Positions 35,508 to 48,329 of a stretch of DNA of 64,000 nt are shown one piece after another; within the stretch, counting starts at the first letter, position 1; each line of letters starts with the position of its first letter. The stretch covers positions 71,044,142-71,108,141 of the forward strand of contig JAPWDM010000003.1 in NCBI GenBank assembly GCA_035578155.1, written 5' to 3'. This DNA is from Brachynemurus nebulosus. Taxonomy: Eukaryota; Arthropoda; Insecta; Neuroptera; Myrmeleontidae. A program made the translations under genes and the position numbers. The notes under the pieces are model-generated. The model was not told the DNA's origin and did not search any database. It saw nothing but the letters and a program-made list of their open reading frames with translations.

Positions 35508-36761
35508 ACGTCCTTAATTAACTTAAAACGGAACTTTTAAAGCTGCAGAGTTATTAAAAGGAAAACTCGCCTTCAATTTTTTTTCTTATATAGACTTATT
35601 ATAGGTCTACCAACTGTAGAAGTTTCAAGTATGAGAACCTTGTGTTATTTTATATGATTTTTCAAAAATGGCCAAAATACGATTTTGAAGTAAAGTGTCT
35701 CTGAGACTGAGTGAAAAATCATGAAATTAATACAGATTACACACCTCTTTATGATAATTATAGACCTACGATACAAATTTCGTAAGGGACAAGTACAAAC
35801 TGTTGAAATCAAACATTTATCCAACTTTTCAGAGGCATTTTTCTGTTACTATAAATACTGTTTGAATATTTTTATCCGACACTGTATTATTATTTTTGAA
35901 GTATTAATTAATTATTACGTATATATTGACTGTTTGACTTTATAAATTAAGTTCCGGTCTAACTATTAACGTTAATATAATATTTTCCCGAAATTACGGG
36001 ATATTGTGGTAATAATAATAATTTAATAGCACCAACATAAAAGTTCCAACTTCATTCGTATCGCATCTACCTACATTCACTGGGGTGTAATGAAAGAAAC
36101 CTTTTGCCGAACTATTATTAACTCCATTTCCACTAGTTTTATTAGTTTTCTAATGTTGTCAAAAACTCATGTTACCAACATTAGGCACATGGATACCCAT
36201 GGATATATGTGTACTAGACTAAGAGTCACCTGACATTTTTACCAAAGAGTTTTTTACAAACCAATACTTAACACACTTACACAAACTTACACACTGAAAT
36301 GTTTGCGTAAATTTCCACATTAATAGGTTTAGAATTAAGTCTGAATCCGTTTTGAGATCAGAGGAAATCTTCATAACTGAAACTTTCTACAACTATTTTT
36401 TTCCAAAAATTAGGTACTACATTGAGAAGGCTATAAACTTTCCATGAACACTACGTAAATCATTCTGTATATGATCTTTTAGACATCATATTAGCATCTT
36501 GAAAATCATTGGCGTCATAAGCCGTCCAGTGAAACCTTACAAACTCGATGTCGTACAACATCAACAATTCCATATAATGTAGGTATATTAGCTGTCAAAT
36601 AGTGTACTAGTTGGGTGTTTTGTCATTTGTCAATATAGGTTATGACCATCAAAGTGTTAAAATGTAATTTAAGTTGATCCAGAGGTTAATATCTATAAGG
36701 ACTGTAAATTTCAACTCAATGGCATTAGTAGTTTTTGAGTTAAATCGGTTCGTGCAAACAA

Positions 36762-37189
36762 AACGATCAACGATTAATTGATTAGTTGGTTAAGCATTAT
36801 GTGTGCGATGTTACCACACCGATGTATACTCACACAAACACCAACACACACTACTCGCTTGGTTTCTAAAACTTGGTTTGTTTATTTCTAAAAAAATAAA
36901 CAAATACATAAAAAATATTTTTATATTTTTAGAGTTATAAATTATAATCACAGAACACAATAAAAGTATGTATTTGTTTGTTTTTTTATTTTTTTATTTT
37001 TACCAGTTTATTATCTAAAATTTCCGTACATAATTGATTTGAATATCAAATATACGTACGTATCACGTACGTATGTTTACACATACATGTTGAATCATTT
37101 TCTGTATTTGTTTATGAAAAGTTTCATTAAAAATATTGTCGGCTTCCTGGGTAGTTTACTGTGAAAGTGCTCGGGCCTCATAGTGTTAA
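36762..37189. mobile_element. TTAA-bounded repeat, copy 2 (left end lost)
   Basis: Matches copy 1 (22380-22791) from gattaattgatta through gttaccacaccg, acacaaacaccaacacac and the tail gtcggcttcctgg ... agtgttaa. It ends in TTAA at 37186-37189. The first 50-60 bp of copy 1 are absent, so this copy is 5' truncated or diverged. It has an expanded AT-rich middle. Confidence 0.75.
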
Positions 37190-38229
37190 TACTTAAAAAT
37201 TCGAATATTACACACAAATACTTCGTATTTTGTTACAGTTATTGGTGACAAGCCATGCAAAACTGATTGAATGAAATGTAGGCCGCCTCTTGGTCTATAG
37301 CTACATAGGTTTATTAGCGCGTAGGGAGTCGCTTACTTATCTAGTATATTTCGACGAAATTTTATCTTTTAATAAAGTAAGTTTTTATTATACGATTACA
37401 GACGGAAAATAGATTTTTCAAGTTTTTCTTCTTTTGCTTATTGTTATTAGTGTGGACAATGTGATTTGCCCCATTTTTGTGCGCTATTGTGTTATGTTTC
37501 AATCAGTAATTGAAGAATATATAGAGGTGTTATTAGAGTCGTAATAGAAAATAAACATATATGGGTAGTTCTTCAAACGAGGGAATTTTGGACGGCCCAA
37601 CGCATTTTGTATATTAATATTTTGAAAAATACATTTTTTCTAGATGGAAACTGTAAAACATTACTGCATCTAACTGGTCAGTCAAAATAACACGGGTTCG
37701 AAATATATTTTTTTTTATAAAAAATGACACTTAAAATGTAAAATTCTCAGTCTCCTGGTATGTCTCCTCTCCAAAGTAAAATATAGCAGACTAAATAATT
37801 ATTTTTTCTCAATGTATAAAAAGAAATTTATACTGCAGTAGTAATCTATAATATTGGTACTTTTTTACTGTATAAATAATTTTTAAATTTTTTTATATTT
37901 TCTTTAAGAAATATTCTATTGAATTTTGTCTCGCGAACTTTGCATCATTCTCCTATCAAACCAAAACACTTAAAAATATAAAAAATTTATATTCCGATTA
38001 AATCATCGTTTATCATAGTAATTAACTGAAATATAATAAATGAAATAAAGTACATGTTTTACTCAATTTGAGGTTATATCAACGAAATCAGTTAACATTG
38101 TAAGTGAGATCGTACTCGGTCCAGTCAATTTCTCAGTATCCTGGTCACCATTTTCGTGAAAAATACTGTGGATATAAGAAAATTTTCAGTTGAATGAATT
38201 GTAAATATGCTGTATTAGAATACCGGACC

Positions 38230-38233
<4 letters not shown>

Positions 38234-38298
<65 letters not shown>
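38234..38298. repeat. (TA)n microsatellite
   Basis: About 65 bp of uninterrupted alternating TA inside the 37560 element. Confidence 0.97.
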
Positions 38299-38304
<6 letters not shown>

Positions 38305-38702
38305 TATTTAGCCGATTTTTAAAGAATATTGAAAAATTCTCAGTTTCCTGGTCTCAGTCTCCTGGCAGCTCCAAAAACGGGATTAAACTCAAATAATGAA
38401 AATAAATTAGGTAAATGTCATTAGAATACTGTAATAAATCATTCCGTATATTTTTTAATAAAAAAATAAATTCCCATTTTGTTTTTTTCTGTAAAATATA
38501 TACTATATAATTAATATAACTACTGATACATATACTACTAATATAATATATAGTATGTATTAAACTGTCATAAATGACTTCAAATATTTTTTAATAAATA
38601 ATAAATTCAAAATTTTTTTAATCTTTTTATTTAATTAGTTATTTTTTTTAATTTTTTTTTAAATTTTTTTTTAATATACATAGGTATATACACTATATAC
38701 TA

Positions 38703-38705
<3 letters not shown>

Positions 38706-38766
<61 letters not shown>
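38706..38766. repeat. (TA)n microsatellite
   Basis: About 60 bp of alternating TA, bordered on both sides by the phrase actactaatata, inside the same element. Confidence 0.97.
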
Positions 38767-38767
<1 letters not shown>

Positions 38768-39116
38768 TACTAATATAATATATAATATATATTAAATAAA
38801 AAATAAATTGTTTAATAATAAAAATTAGTAAATTGTTTAATAGTTTAATAAATTGTGCCTAATAATAAAAATTAATATAAGAAATTCTCTTGTGTTAATT
38901 TTAGTTTTTTACTCATTTTTTCACCTTCCTGGATGTCTTTTTTTTGTAATGGCCATAAAATTTATAATTTTTAATTTTTTGACTGGCCACTTTCAAATAG
39001 TGTAAAAAATGTCATCAACTTGAAATAATAAAACTACTTTCCAAAGCTTATGCATGAAAAAAATGTGTGGCCGGAATTAAGTCCATTTTCGTCCCTCGTT
39101 TGAAGAACTACCCCTA

Positions 39117-40723
39117 TAAGACCAAACCTATTTTCACTGTAATTTCTCTTGTTCACATGTGACCTCGGGTAAGCTCTCAATCAGTATATTTGAAATATTT
39201 AGTTTCAGTCATGGGAATTGAGTAAAATTCAACACTAAATGTAAAGAAGATTATTTTCTGGTTTATGTAAGAAAGAAGTTTGTGTCCTAATCAAGAAGTA
39301 AATAACTTTAGGAATCTCGAAAAATTAGTATTTTCTTTTTAAAGGCTGTAGTCCGATAATAAGGGGGAAATCTCCTCCCGCACCTATTATTTCCGAATTG
39401 TTTTTCTTCGATTGCTATGAATGAATGTAGTGATATCTCCCAAGTTTCAATGCTTAATTCAAAACCCTTTAAGTACAAAACATACTTTCCGAAATTGTAA
39501 TGAAAATTCCTGAAAATAATTTTTATTTTTGTCCGGTTTGATCGATTTTGCTGAAGAAAGCTGAAAAAAATGTAGTAGCGGTCACTGAGATACATTTCAG
39601 GAAATATTTTGGAGGAATTTGAATGATTAAATTATGTATTTTTTTAAAGGGCTCAGTAGCCTTTCATAATAACGAAAGTCTTTTCATATATTTTTTGAGT
39701 ATACTTCTACAGCTTATATTTGTTTTCAAATTTTACAAATTTTCCAAAATTTCAAAATCAAATTAATTGATAATTCTTTGACATAAAACAGATAATTTCG
39801 AAAAGATGAAGTAGCTTTCTTTTTAAAAAGTAATTTTATAAAGAATTGTTTATACAAAAAAATAAAGTTAATTTGATCAAATTTTTACACTGGTGCCAAG
39901 AACATAATTTGTCCCACCTCAGGTTTTAATTTTAAACTTAATCATTTTGCAATTACTTGTTTACGGCCGAAAACGATGTAAGGCGTTTAATGGATTTCAG
40001 TAGTGATCTAGTATGATCCGGACTTATAAGACAAATTATTGATTGTGAGCTCCTGAACATTTGTCCTTTGTTATATCATTGATTTTATTACCACTGAATT
40101 ATTTTAGTTGCTTTGTTTATTAGATTCTTTGATGTGAATATGAAACACAAATGTGTCTATGAGATATAACGTAGGTAATAAATATCTAATAAATAAAATC
40201 GAATTTTATAGGGAGGAATCAATAAAAGATAATAAACTACTTATACTCGTTTCATATATCTCTTGATGCGGTGAAATTGATAATAAAATACAAAACAAGT
40301 ATTTATTTATTTATTTATAAATAATCTCTTTGAAATATTTTATACGTAGATTTTTGAATTGAATTAAATATGTGGAAAATATTTTGCGACGAGTAGAAAT
40401 ACTGTGATGTTGATTTGTGCAGCAGTATGAAAACTGCAGCCGCAAAAAGTTGAGAAATGAACGGTAACATACACAAATAAACAGTCACCTCTTACCCTAA
40501 ACAAATATGCCTGCCACGTTCCGTTGTGAGTAAAAAATATCACTGTCTGTGAATCTTTGTCTATATATGTTTTTGTGTATCTTTTATCCTACGTGCTTCG
40601 AGGCACGACTATCTATTCGTGTCGTCCTAATATACAGAACTTTAATTCAAAGGTAATATATTGAGAATACTGACTGTGAGTAGAGTAATGCTTTAGTTTT
40701 GAAAAGGTTCACAACGTCTACTG
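39117..40723. other. AT-rich spacer
   Basis: No gene, RNA gene or closed repeat recognised. Confidence 0.45.
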
Positions 40724-41673
40724 TAGGGGAAGGTCGCCCAAAGCGGGTAAGCTAAGATTAAACGCCCAAAAAAGTGACTTTTGACCTCGATAAGCAGATC
40801 TTTTTTATTATATTATCAGATAGAATAGTTATCGAACTTTAAAATGAAACTTCGCTTAAGAAATGTTTATACGGTATTTATTTTTAATAAAGAAAATACA
40901 AAACCTCTGCAAAAACCCGCTTTGCCCATATAGGTATCCTAAAGCGGGTAACCCCCTTTGGGCAAAGCGGGTAAGTACATTATGTATTTAAATACTGTTA
41001 TTATTTTTATTATAAACTTTCTTAATCATATAGAACTTAACAATAATAATAATTAAGTAAAAAAAAAATTGAAAAAAAAACAAAAATAATAAATTTATAA
41101 CAATTAACTGTAACTTTCTTTACAACCTTCATATTGGAATGTATTACTTCAGGTGATTCCACATCAAAATCACCACAAACAAGGCAGAAATATTTTTTTT
41201 AAGCTTTTTCCCTCATTCCGTCGTAAAAAGAAGGTTATTTATTTTTTTTCCCTTTCCAACAGTTTTTTCCATTAAGATGCTTCTATTTTGTCTACCCGCT
41301 TTGCCCAAAAAGACTTAATTTTGTTAACCTAGAAATATTTCAAAATGAAAGTCGATACATGTCTAACTTTCTCTACATTAAAAGTCAAATGATGATAACA
41401 TAATATGGTAATATCAAAAAGATTACAAATAAAAAGGTTTGTGACTAGTCACAGAATATTTATCCTCAAAATTTTTAACAAAACTAACAAAAAAATTTGA
41501 TGAAGCTTGACTAGGACATTAAACAACACAAGCGTTCAAGTGCAACTGATTGACATTGGTTGATATTCAGTTAATTTCGGTATACACACGACGTGACAAA
41601 AACATTCGATACAGCGATATACAAGCGCTTACCCGCTTTAAGAGGGGTACCCGCTTTGGGCGACCTTCCCTTA
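40724..41673. mobile_element. TAGGGG element with aaagcgggta iterons (950 bp)
   Basis: Left end taggggaaggtcgcccaaag and right end in reverse complement taagggaaggtcgcccaaag form TIRs of about 26 bp with a TA target. The word aaagcgggta occurs at least six times in either orientation (near 40739, 40931, 40965, 41294, 41630, 41648), mostly near the ends. Non-coding; a plus-strand frame starting at 41550 is read-through. Confidence 0.88.
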
Positions 41674-42233
41674 TTCATTATACTTTTATGTTGAACAAAA
41701 AATCTATTTCTACTATTTCGACCATAAATAAAATTGTGTTAATAATAAAAATGTCCAGGAAACAAGAGTTACGTGTTGCATCACAAATAAAACAAAAAAA
41801 TAAAAACAAAATTAATCAAGGTAATAAACTTAGAAACAAATAATAGTGCTGGCTCAATTCAAACGATCAAAATGGTAACTGTACAGTATTCAACATTAGA
41901 AGTTCAATAAGTGAATTAAATTAACAAAGTAACCATAAGTAGGTGCAAACTTTTACTATAGTATCGGTTCTTTAGCAACAATGTTTATTGAAACACACAC
42001 AAAATGGTGTTTGCCCTTTGTTAATTCCACTTAAACTCTTCGGAAATAATATTAGGTGTTTAGAAGAATATTCAGGTTAGCACATACTGTGGAGACAAGT
42101 GCTGTATTTAGTTAATCGTTGATTTTGTTATATTGAAACTATAGAGATACAAGTATGTAGGGTTAGAATATGTTACGAGAAGGGTTACCACAATTTCTCT
42201 ATTCTGTTTTGTTGAACTTCCTACCAGTATTAA

Positions 42234-42775
42234 GGTCCATTCACATCTACAGACACTAAACGTAACAGACACGTACCGTGCCAGACACGACAAATATTGT
42301 TTAATGCTTTTCTTATGGGTGTATTCATATTATAGCGTAACGTAAGCGCACAGACACGTACAGTGACAGACAGTGTCCGCATAGTATTGTAGAGGAGAAT
42401 ATTTGGTCTGTGCTAGAACGTGTCTGTTGACATTGCGCGGCTAATCTGAATGCATGTTTCGAAACGTACAAACAAAATTCCTAGAATTTATTTATAAATT
42501 TTCATTGTATTCGTTTTATGAGGTACAAACAACGAAAAATTAATCGAATTTTTTAGAAAATAAACATTTTCTGTTAATTATGTAAGAACTGAATAACAAA
42601 CATTAAATCGAATTTATTAGGTTATGTACATTTCTCCACAATTATATACGTATAGTATCAACGGTATCTACTTTCTCATGTCTGTGTCTGTTTGCTAATT
42701 GTCTGTGTATATGAATACTTTTGAAAATGTCGATACGTGTCTGTGACGTTCAGTGTCTGTAGATATGAATGTACA
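42234..42775. mobile_element. Harbinger-like MITE with acagacac iterons (542 bp)
   Basis: TIRs of about 45 bp: left ggtccattcacatctacaga, right in reverse complement tgtacattcatatctacaga, both running on through cactRaacgt and acagacacgta. taa precedes the left end; the right flank is ttt, so the duplication has decayed or the boundary is off by a base. The word acagacacgtac recurs internally. Related single ends occur at about 42815 (taaggtccatatacgc) and 48347 (atgtgaatggacctta). Confidence 0.75.
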
Positions 42776-43029
42776 TTTATTGTGTACTAATTTTTAGGGT
42801 TTTGTATCTTAAGGTCCATATACGCATGGTTTATAGACTGGATAAAAAGATGCGCTTGTGTCTGAAAAGCTCGATATAGTAAAATAAAAAAAAGGGACAA
42901 CTTTTTTCCAAAAAAGCCATTTTGATCACAGTTTGTCGTTTTTTCTTACCAACAAAACGTAGTTACTTCTAATTTTAAATTACTGTAACGTTAAGGTAAG
43001 ATCCTGTATTTTACTAAAATAACGAGAAA

Positions 43030-43762
43030 TATAAAAATACGCTGCCAGTGGGATGTGGCACACAGCTTCTCCGTACTCGTAAAAGACTTTAAAACAGTAT
43101 TCTACCAAATATATATACCGTGAAATTATGTTTTCGTCTTAAAGTTAGTTCCTATAAAAAGTTGTTGTAACTCAAAATACTTAAAGGCTAAATTATAAAA
43201 TAATAGCAAAAATATTTTAGAAACTAACCGCCAGAATACTTTAAAAATTTGAGCGAAGTGGGACTAGCAGTAAATAAGATATTGATATTTAATGGGATTT
43301 CATGGTAGCGCCGTGGACACTATTACTCCGAATGCAATGAAATTTGCAGGGAACCATCTAGGAACTAGACCACATAATTTCTGACAATTTCATAAAATAG
43401 AATTCAATAGTTCAGAAGTTACGTCACTTGGTGCAATTTAGTATATTAATGGATTGACATGGTAGCGGCGTAGCTACCGTTACTCCGATTTCGATTAAAT
43501 TCATAGGGGACAATCTAGGAACCAAACTGGATAATTTTTGAAAATTTCGTTAAAAACAATCGAATAGTTCAGAAGTTATGCCACTTGGTGCAAACTGGCG
43601 ATACACAGACGGATAGACACACACTAAACCAGAATGTTCAGAAAGCTCTAAGACGTAAAATGTGCGTAAAAAATTTTATTTTTGAGGGAAAAAATTTGTT
43701 ATTTATCAAAGGTGATCACAATGCTTTCGCTACTTTAGTAGTCTCGGAAGCAAAAATATAGT
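43030..43762 (+). mobile_element. Helitron-like repeat, copy 2
   Basis: Plus-strand copy of the 32426-33098 repeat, from ctgccagtgggatgtggcac to the terminal hairpin gctttcg ... cggaagc and then aaaaatatag. It has the same two tandem units with ccacttggtgcaa. The terminal CTAG of copy 1 is ATAG here. The two copies lie 10 kb apart in inverted orientation. Confidence 0.65.
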
Positions 43763-44851
43763 TAAATTTCTTGTCATATTAGAGGTTAATATTCTTAGCT
43801 TATCAATACCCCGCTTTCGGATAAAATGTAAATGCATAAATAAAAGAAATTTAGTTTGGTCTATTGACTGTTTCTCATTGTAGAAACCTAACATTTTAAA
43901 AATTCCTACAAAATTCTTACAGAATTTAATATTTTCTATGACAGTCTACTGGAAAGATTTAATAGCCATTTCTATTTGAAACTAATTATAGCATATCCAC
44001 AGAGGAGTGTATTTTTTAAACGCAATAAAATCCTCAAAAATATATCTCTATCTCATTCTATTTTTGTTTGTAAAAGCAACATTTTTGTACGTCATAGTAA
44101 TACGTCACAGTAAAACGTTTGCCTCTAAATAAATTTAACAAAATTTTAAATCTAATATTTTATTAAAATATTATTATTTCATTTAAAATTCTTGCAGAAA
44201 GTTAGTGAGACAAAGACGGAGCGAGCTCTAAATAAATGAAATGAAAAATATCATTTCCTGAAAAATTGAATTTAGATGAGTTTTAAAGCGACACTCCTCA
44301 TATATTTCATAAATATTTCCAAGACATTTGAAATTGTATGTATTTCTTTTTTGAGGGAAAATGGAGTAAAGTCGAGTATAGACGAGTCATATAACATTGA
44401 GTATATTACAGAATGTATAAAGATAGATGTATTCTATACGAGGAATAAAAATTGGAAGAAAAAGTATAATATATGAAGTAAATTAAGAATGGAGGAAATA
44501 ATTCAATATGATGCGGGCTTAGGAAAATATAACAAATAACACATATTATTGGGTGTTTTAAAAATAAAGAATTGAGTAATATTCTCTAAGGAACCTTAAG
44601 GAACAAATATAATTAAATGATGTTTAAGATTATTTAAGAGGGTCTTCTAATCTGGAGAGCAAAAATTTCGGCTTTTTTAGGAAGTAATAAAAAAAAATTT
44701 ATTATCTATTTATTGATATTTTGATTTTCAAAAATGATAAAAATTAAAATTATACAATATTTGTAGTTCCTACCATAAGCAGGATGTATTGAAGGTACGC
44801 ACCAAATTCGATGTCGATTGGATAAAGAGGACTCGCGGGTATCATGTCATA
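43763..44851. other. AT-rich spacer
   Basis: No gene or repeat boundary seen. Confidence 0.4.
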
Positions 44852-45618
44852 TAGGGGAGAGACTTAATGAATGGGACATTTTTTGAAAATCGACTTTACT
44901 TCAAAACAAAGTAATCAAACATTTTAATTCTTGCGGCATATGATACTTCAAATATTACTTTATGTTTTAAATTAAAAGAAATTTTAAATAACAGTAAATT
45001 TTTTTGCTTAAAAAAATTAGGTTTTTGTCCCATTCAGTAATTTTATTCTCATTGAATGGGACAAGAAGAATATTGAATGGGACATATGCAATACAATGTA
45101 AAATTCATGCGGCTTATACAGGTTAGTAAAAATATGAAAATGGTCAAAAATCTCAGCGGAAAAGCATTTTTGGGATAATTGATGAGAACAAAGGTCTCAA
45201 CATTTTTCACGGCGCATCCGATGGTGGCCTTCACTTTGAGGTCAAGATCAAAATTCAAGGTCATGTTCATAATGTCCCATTCAATATCCCTTGTCAAAAG
45301 TACATAACCTGAATATGCAAACAATACTTGTATAATATTATAGTCTATACTAAAAGGTTTAATAATCAACTAACACAATTAATCTGAGCACAATTGTTAT
45401 TATAGAATATTTAGTAATTTGTAAAAAAATAAAAGTTACTTTTTCTGTTAAAAATCTTATTTCTTAAGTTTTGTTGAAACAAACGGAAAATCGTTAACAC
45501 ATATATCGCACATAAAAATATTTATATAAAAGACACCTAGTGACTGTAAAATACATTTCCACTAACGGTTCCTTATTAGCTAAAATTCATTTGTCCCATT
45601 CATTAAGTCTCTTCCCTA
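44852..45618. mobile_element. TAGGGG element with gaatgggaca iterons (767 bp)
   Basis: Left end taggggagagacttaatgaa and right end in reverse complement tagggaagagacttaatgaa, both followed by tgggaca, with a TA target. The word gaatgggac recurs at about 44870, 45018, 45054, 45075, 45279 and 45592 in both orientations. A minus-strand frame of 106 codons (45049-45369) runs between iterons; I do not recognise it, and much of its end is translated iteron. Confidence 0.88.
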
Positions 45619-47459
45619 CCTGATACGGAAACCTACCATAGTTAAATGGCTATAACTTTATGAATTTTCAAAATTTTTATATTTCCTTTTGACTACACAT
45701 TACTAAAGGTCTATACTTTCAGAAAATGAAACAAAAAAATATTGAATTTTAAAGAGTTTTAAACTTGAGTACTGCATTTGACATACCAATTTGCCTAGAA
45801 ATAAAAATTTCACGAATCAATTCTCTCCTAACTAAGTCTTTTACATTATTTGTATCTAATAAGCTAAGTTTAAAATATAGTTTTATATAGGTAGAATATT
45901 TTACAATATAAAACTATTCTTCAAGCCAGGCAGAGTATCTAGCTACGTGCTTCTATAAATATGATGATTTATTATGATTCAAAAAAATAGTATAAAATAA
46001 AAATATATTTATATTAATATTTGCCCTGAAGCGTCTTAAATGGAAATTTATGATTTACAAAGAAAAATACGTTGCTTTTGATATGCGATAGAAAAACAAA
46101 ATAAAAATGTTGCACTTGAAGTATATACCTACATAGATATTAGAATTTCCAATGAAAATATATATTAATATTTGTATTTATTATTAGCAATTATTTTTGC
46201 ATTTATATTTTTTGCTTAATACACGGTGAATTTTTTTTTTACGATAATCATTGCGCTCTTGTAAATTAGAAGGGGGGGGGGGAGAGCATGCAAAGTGGGA
46301 AGCTTTTGCTGACGAGGCAAGTTGATAAAGCTGGTGGGTAATACCCAGTAACCTATGGATTATTTTTCCAAACTCCTAAAACCACAATTTACGGATACCT
46401 TAATGATTACCTTAAAAAAAAAAACGCACTCTGTACGTAAATAATGAAGTTATTATAAATATGTATTTTGAAAAGAATTGCTTTTGACATTACTAATAAT
46501 TACCAGGAAAAATATTGAAAATAATGAGAGAGAAACACTAATTAATTTATGTTTTTCTATTTTAAAATTTCTTTTGTTCAATAACTCAAAGAATAGTTTT
46601 AACTTCGCAACTCTAATAAGCTAACAGACGAAATAACGTATGTCTTTTTTCTTTCCTTACTTCTTTGTGCTTTGTAATGTAGCTGTGCTTTGTGAGGAGT
46701 CTATTCATTTGAAAATTTCGATAAATTTACAAAATGAATTTTAAAAGTAAACTTAATGAATCATCAGTTTCAAGATATTTAGTAAAAATGAACAAAATTC
46801 AAATTTTCAAGCCCGAATTTCACACGCTTGAACCGTTTAATAGCACGAATGGAATATGGTTTGTGATTAGTCTTCCTAAGTTCTACAATCCAATGAAGTC
46901 TCAACATTTTTTTGAAAATTATAGTTGAACAAGTTTTTTTTGCTAATACGTACGCTCAGAACTTCAATTTCTTTGAATCTGGACTACACAGAACACAAAT
47001 TATATTTCCATTGTATATATATCATTCTAATGCAAAACGTCCAACAAATATTATTTTATTTAAATTCATCCTGTATGACAAATTTTTGAGATAATAAATA
47101 TCTTTACATGTACGCACAGCCGTTTCATAATACGTATATATTATTTAAATTATATCAAAATAAAAAACAAAAAACAGTTCCAGTTCCATTTTGAAAAAGA
47201 AAATGAATAATATGTATTCGAATTTGTAAAAGTCAAACTTGATAATACAAAAGAATTCATCATTCCTATTATTTAATAAAAATAATATCAAGAGATGATT
47301 TAATAATAATATTGACTAATGTCTAAATGTACCTAATAATTTGTACACAGCGACAATTTTCTTCTTTCAATTTTGCAAAAATGATGCTTTTATTGATTTT
47401 ATTTACATTAAAATAGTGCTCTGTCCTACAACATACTTTTAGATACTACTATAAATTAA
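45619..47459. other. AT-rich spacer
   Basis: A G11 run at 46272-46282 is the only remarkable feature. Short frames near 46734-47094 are not convincing. Confidence 0.45.
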
Positions 47460-47660
47460 TAGGGCTGTGCGAATTATTCGAAATCTCGAATATTTCGCAT
47501 CGAATTGAATAATAATATTCGATTCGAATTTCGAATCGAATAATTAGATTTTTCGAATAATTCGAAAAATCGAACTATTCGAAAAATATTCGAATTATAA
47601 CTTTTTTTGCGAATAGCTCGAATTTGTTTTTTCTTTTGATTCTTAGAGATTTTTAAACAT
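47460..47660 (+). mobile_element. hAT-like left end with ttcgaa iterons
   Basis: Starts tagggctgtgcgaattattc, then about ten copies of ttcgaat/attcgaa in both orientations up to about 47625. This is the layout of a hAT subterminal region. No right end of the same type is present; the next transposon end in the region is the cagtgttgtgc end at 48329. Confidence 0.6.
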
Positions 47661-47819
47661 TCAATTTAAATATTTTAAAAAAATCGGATACGTTACAAAA
47701 ATTTCATAAATGAAAAGTTACATTATGCCTAAATAACAGGATAAATTGATCAGTAATAATAAAAGTTTATTGTTACAAAAATTTATGTAGTTATGTAACG
47801 ATGGATCAATATGTAATTT

Positions 47820-48329
47820 GAAAGGTTTTTGGCGATAAAAATAGCATGTTTTGGAATTTAGTTTTTTTTTTTATTTACGGGCCACACGTCTAGCACAGTA
47901 CAGTACAAAATTTTTTGTTTAAAAAGAAGTGCCTGTGATCGACCTAGTGGTTGGAAAACGACATTTCATATTACACGACTAAATATGATTCTAACTAATA
48001 GCGTCAATGATTCCAGACTACAGGAATTCTGTTTAAAATTAAATAACTGCTTTTAAACATTTTTTTTAATTTATAAGAAAGCGTCAAAAATTATCTGAAT
48101 TACATGGTCGACCAAGTGAATATAGGGAAATAGTGAATTTAGCTTCAAATCTCTTTATTTCAGAAAAAATAAAGATGTATTGTTATTATCTTATATTCTT
48201 CTTTCGTCTAATAAAAAGATAAGATAAAAGATAACTTCATTTAAAAATATCTAGATAAAAGATAATAGATAACGAAAACGTGATCTAGATAAAATTTCAG
48301 ATAATGTTGTCTAGATAAGCACAACACTG
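47820..48329. mobile_element. Partial copy of the 5143-6097 hAT-like element
   Basis: Matches 5410-5500 (agcatgttttggaatttag) and 5560-6097, including atctagat iterons and the terminus in reverse complement, cagtgttgtgcttatct. The left end of that family is missing. Whether it shares a single element with the ttcgaa-type end at 47460 is unclear: terminal words are similar (agggctgtgc and agtgttgtgc) but no 8-bp duplication is seen. Confidence 0.8.

Larger units (their letters stand above)
37560..39116. mobile_element. TA-flanked TIR element with cctgg motifs (about 1.56 kb)
   Basis: Left end tgggtagttcttcaaacgag after TA (37560-37561) pairs with the right end in reverse complement, ggggtagttcttcaaacgag, before TA (39115-39116). 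The inner repeat word is tctcagtctcctgg, present at about 37747, 38131 (variant), 38339 and 38354. Two (TA)n microsatellites have expanded inside it. No transposase frame. The right terminus TAGGGG links it to the elements at 40724, 44852, 49388 and 53228. Confidence 0.8.

Noticed and set aside
45049..45369. 106-codon minus-strand frame as a transposase
   Set aside because: No motif recognised; part of it is translated gaatgggaca iterons.
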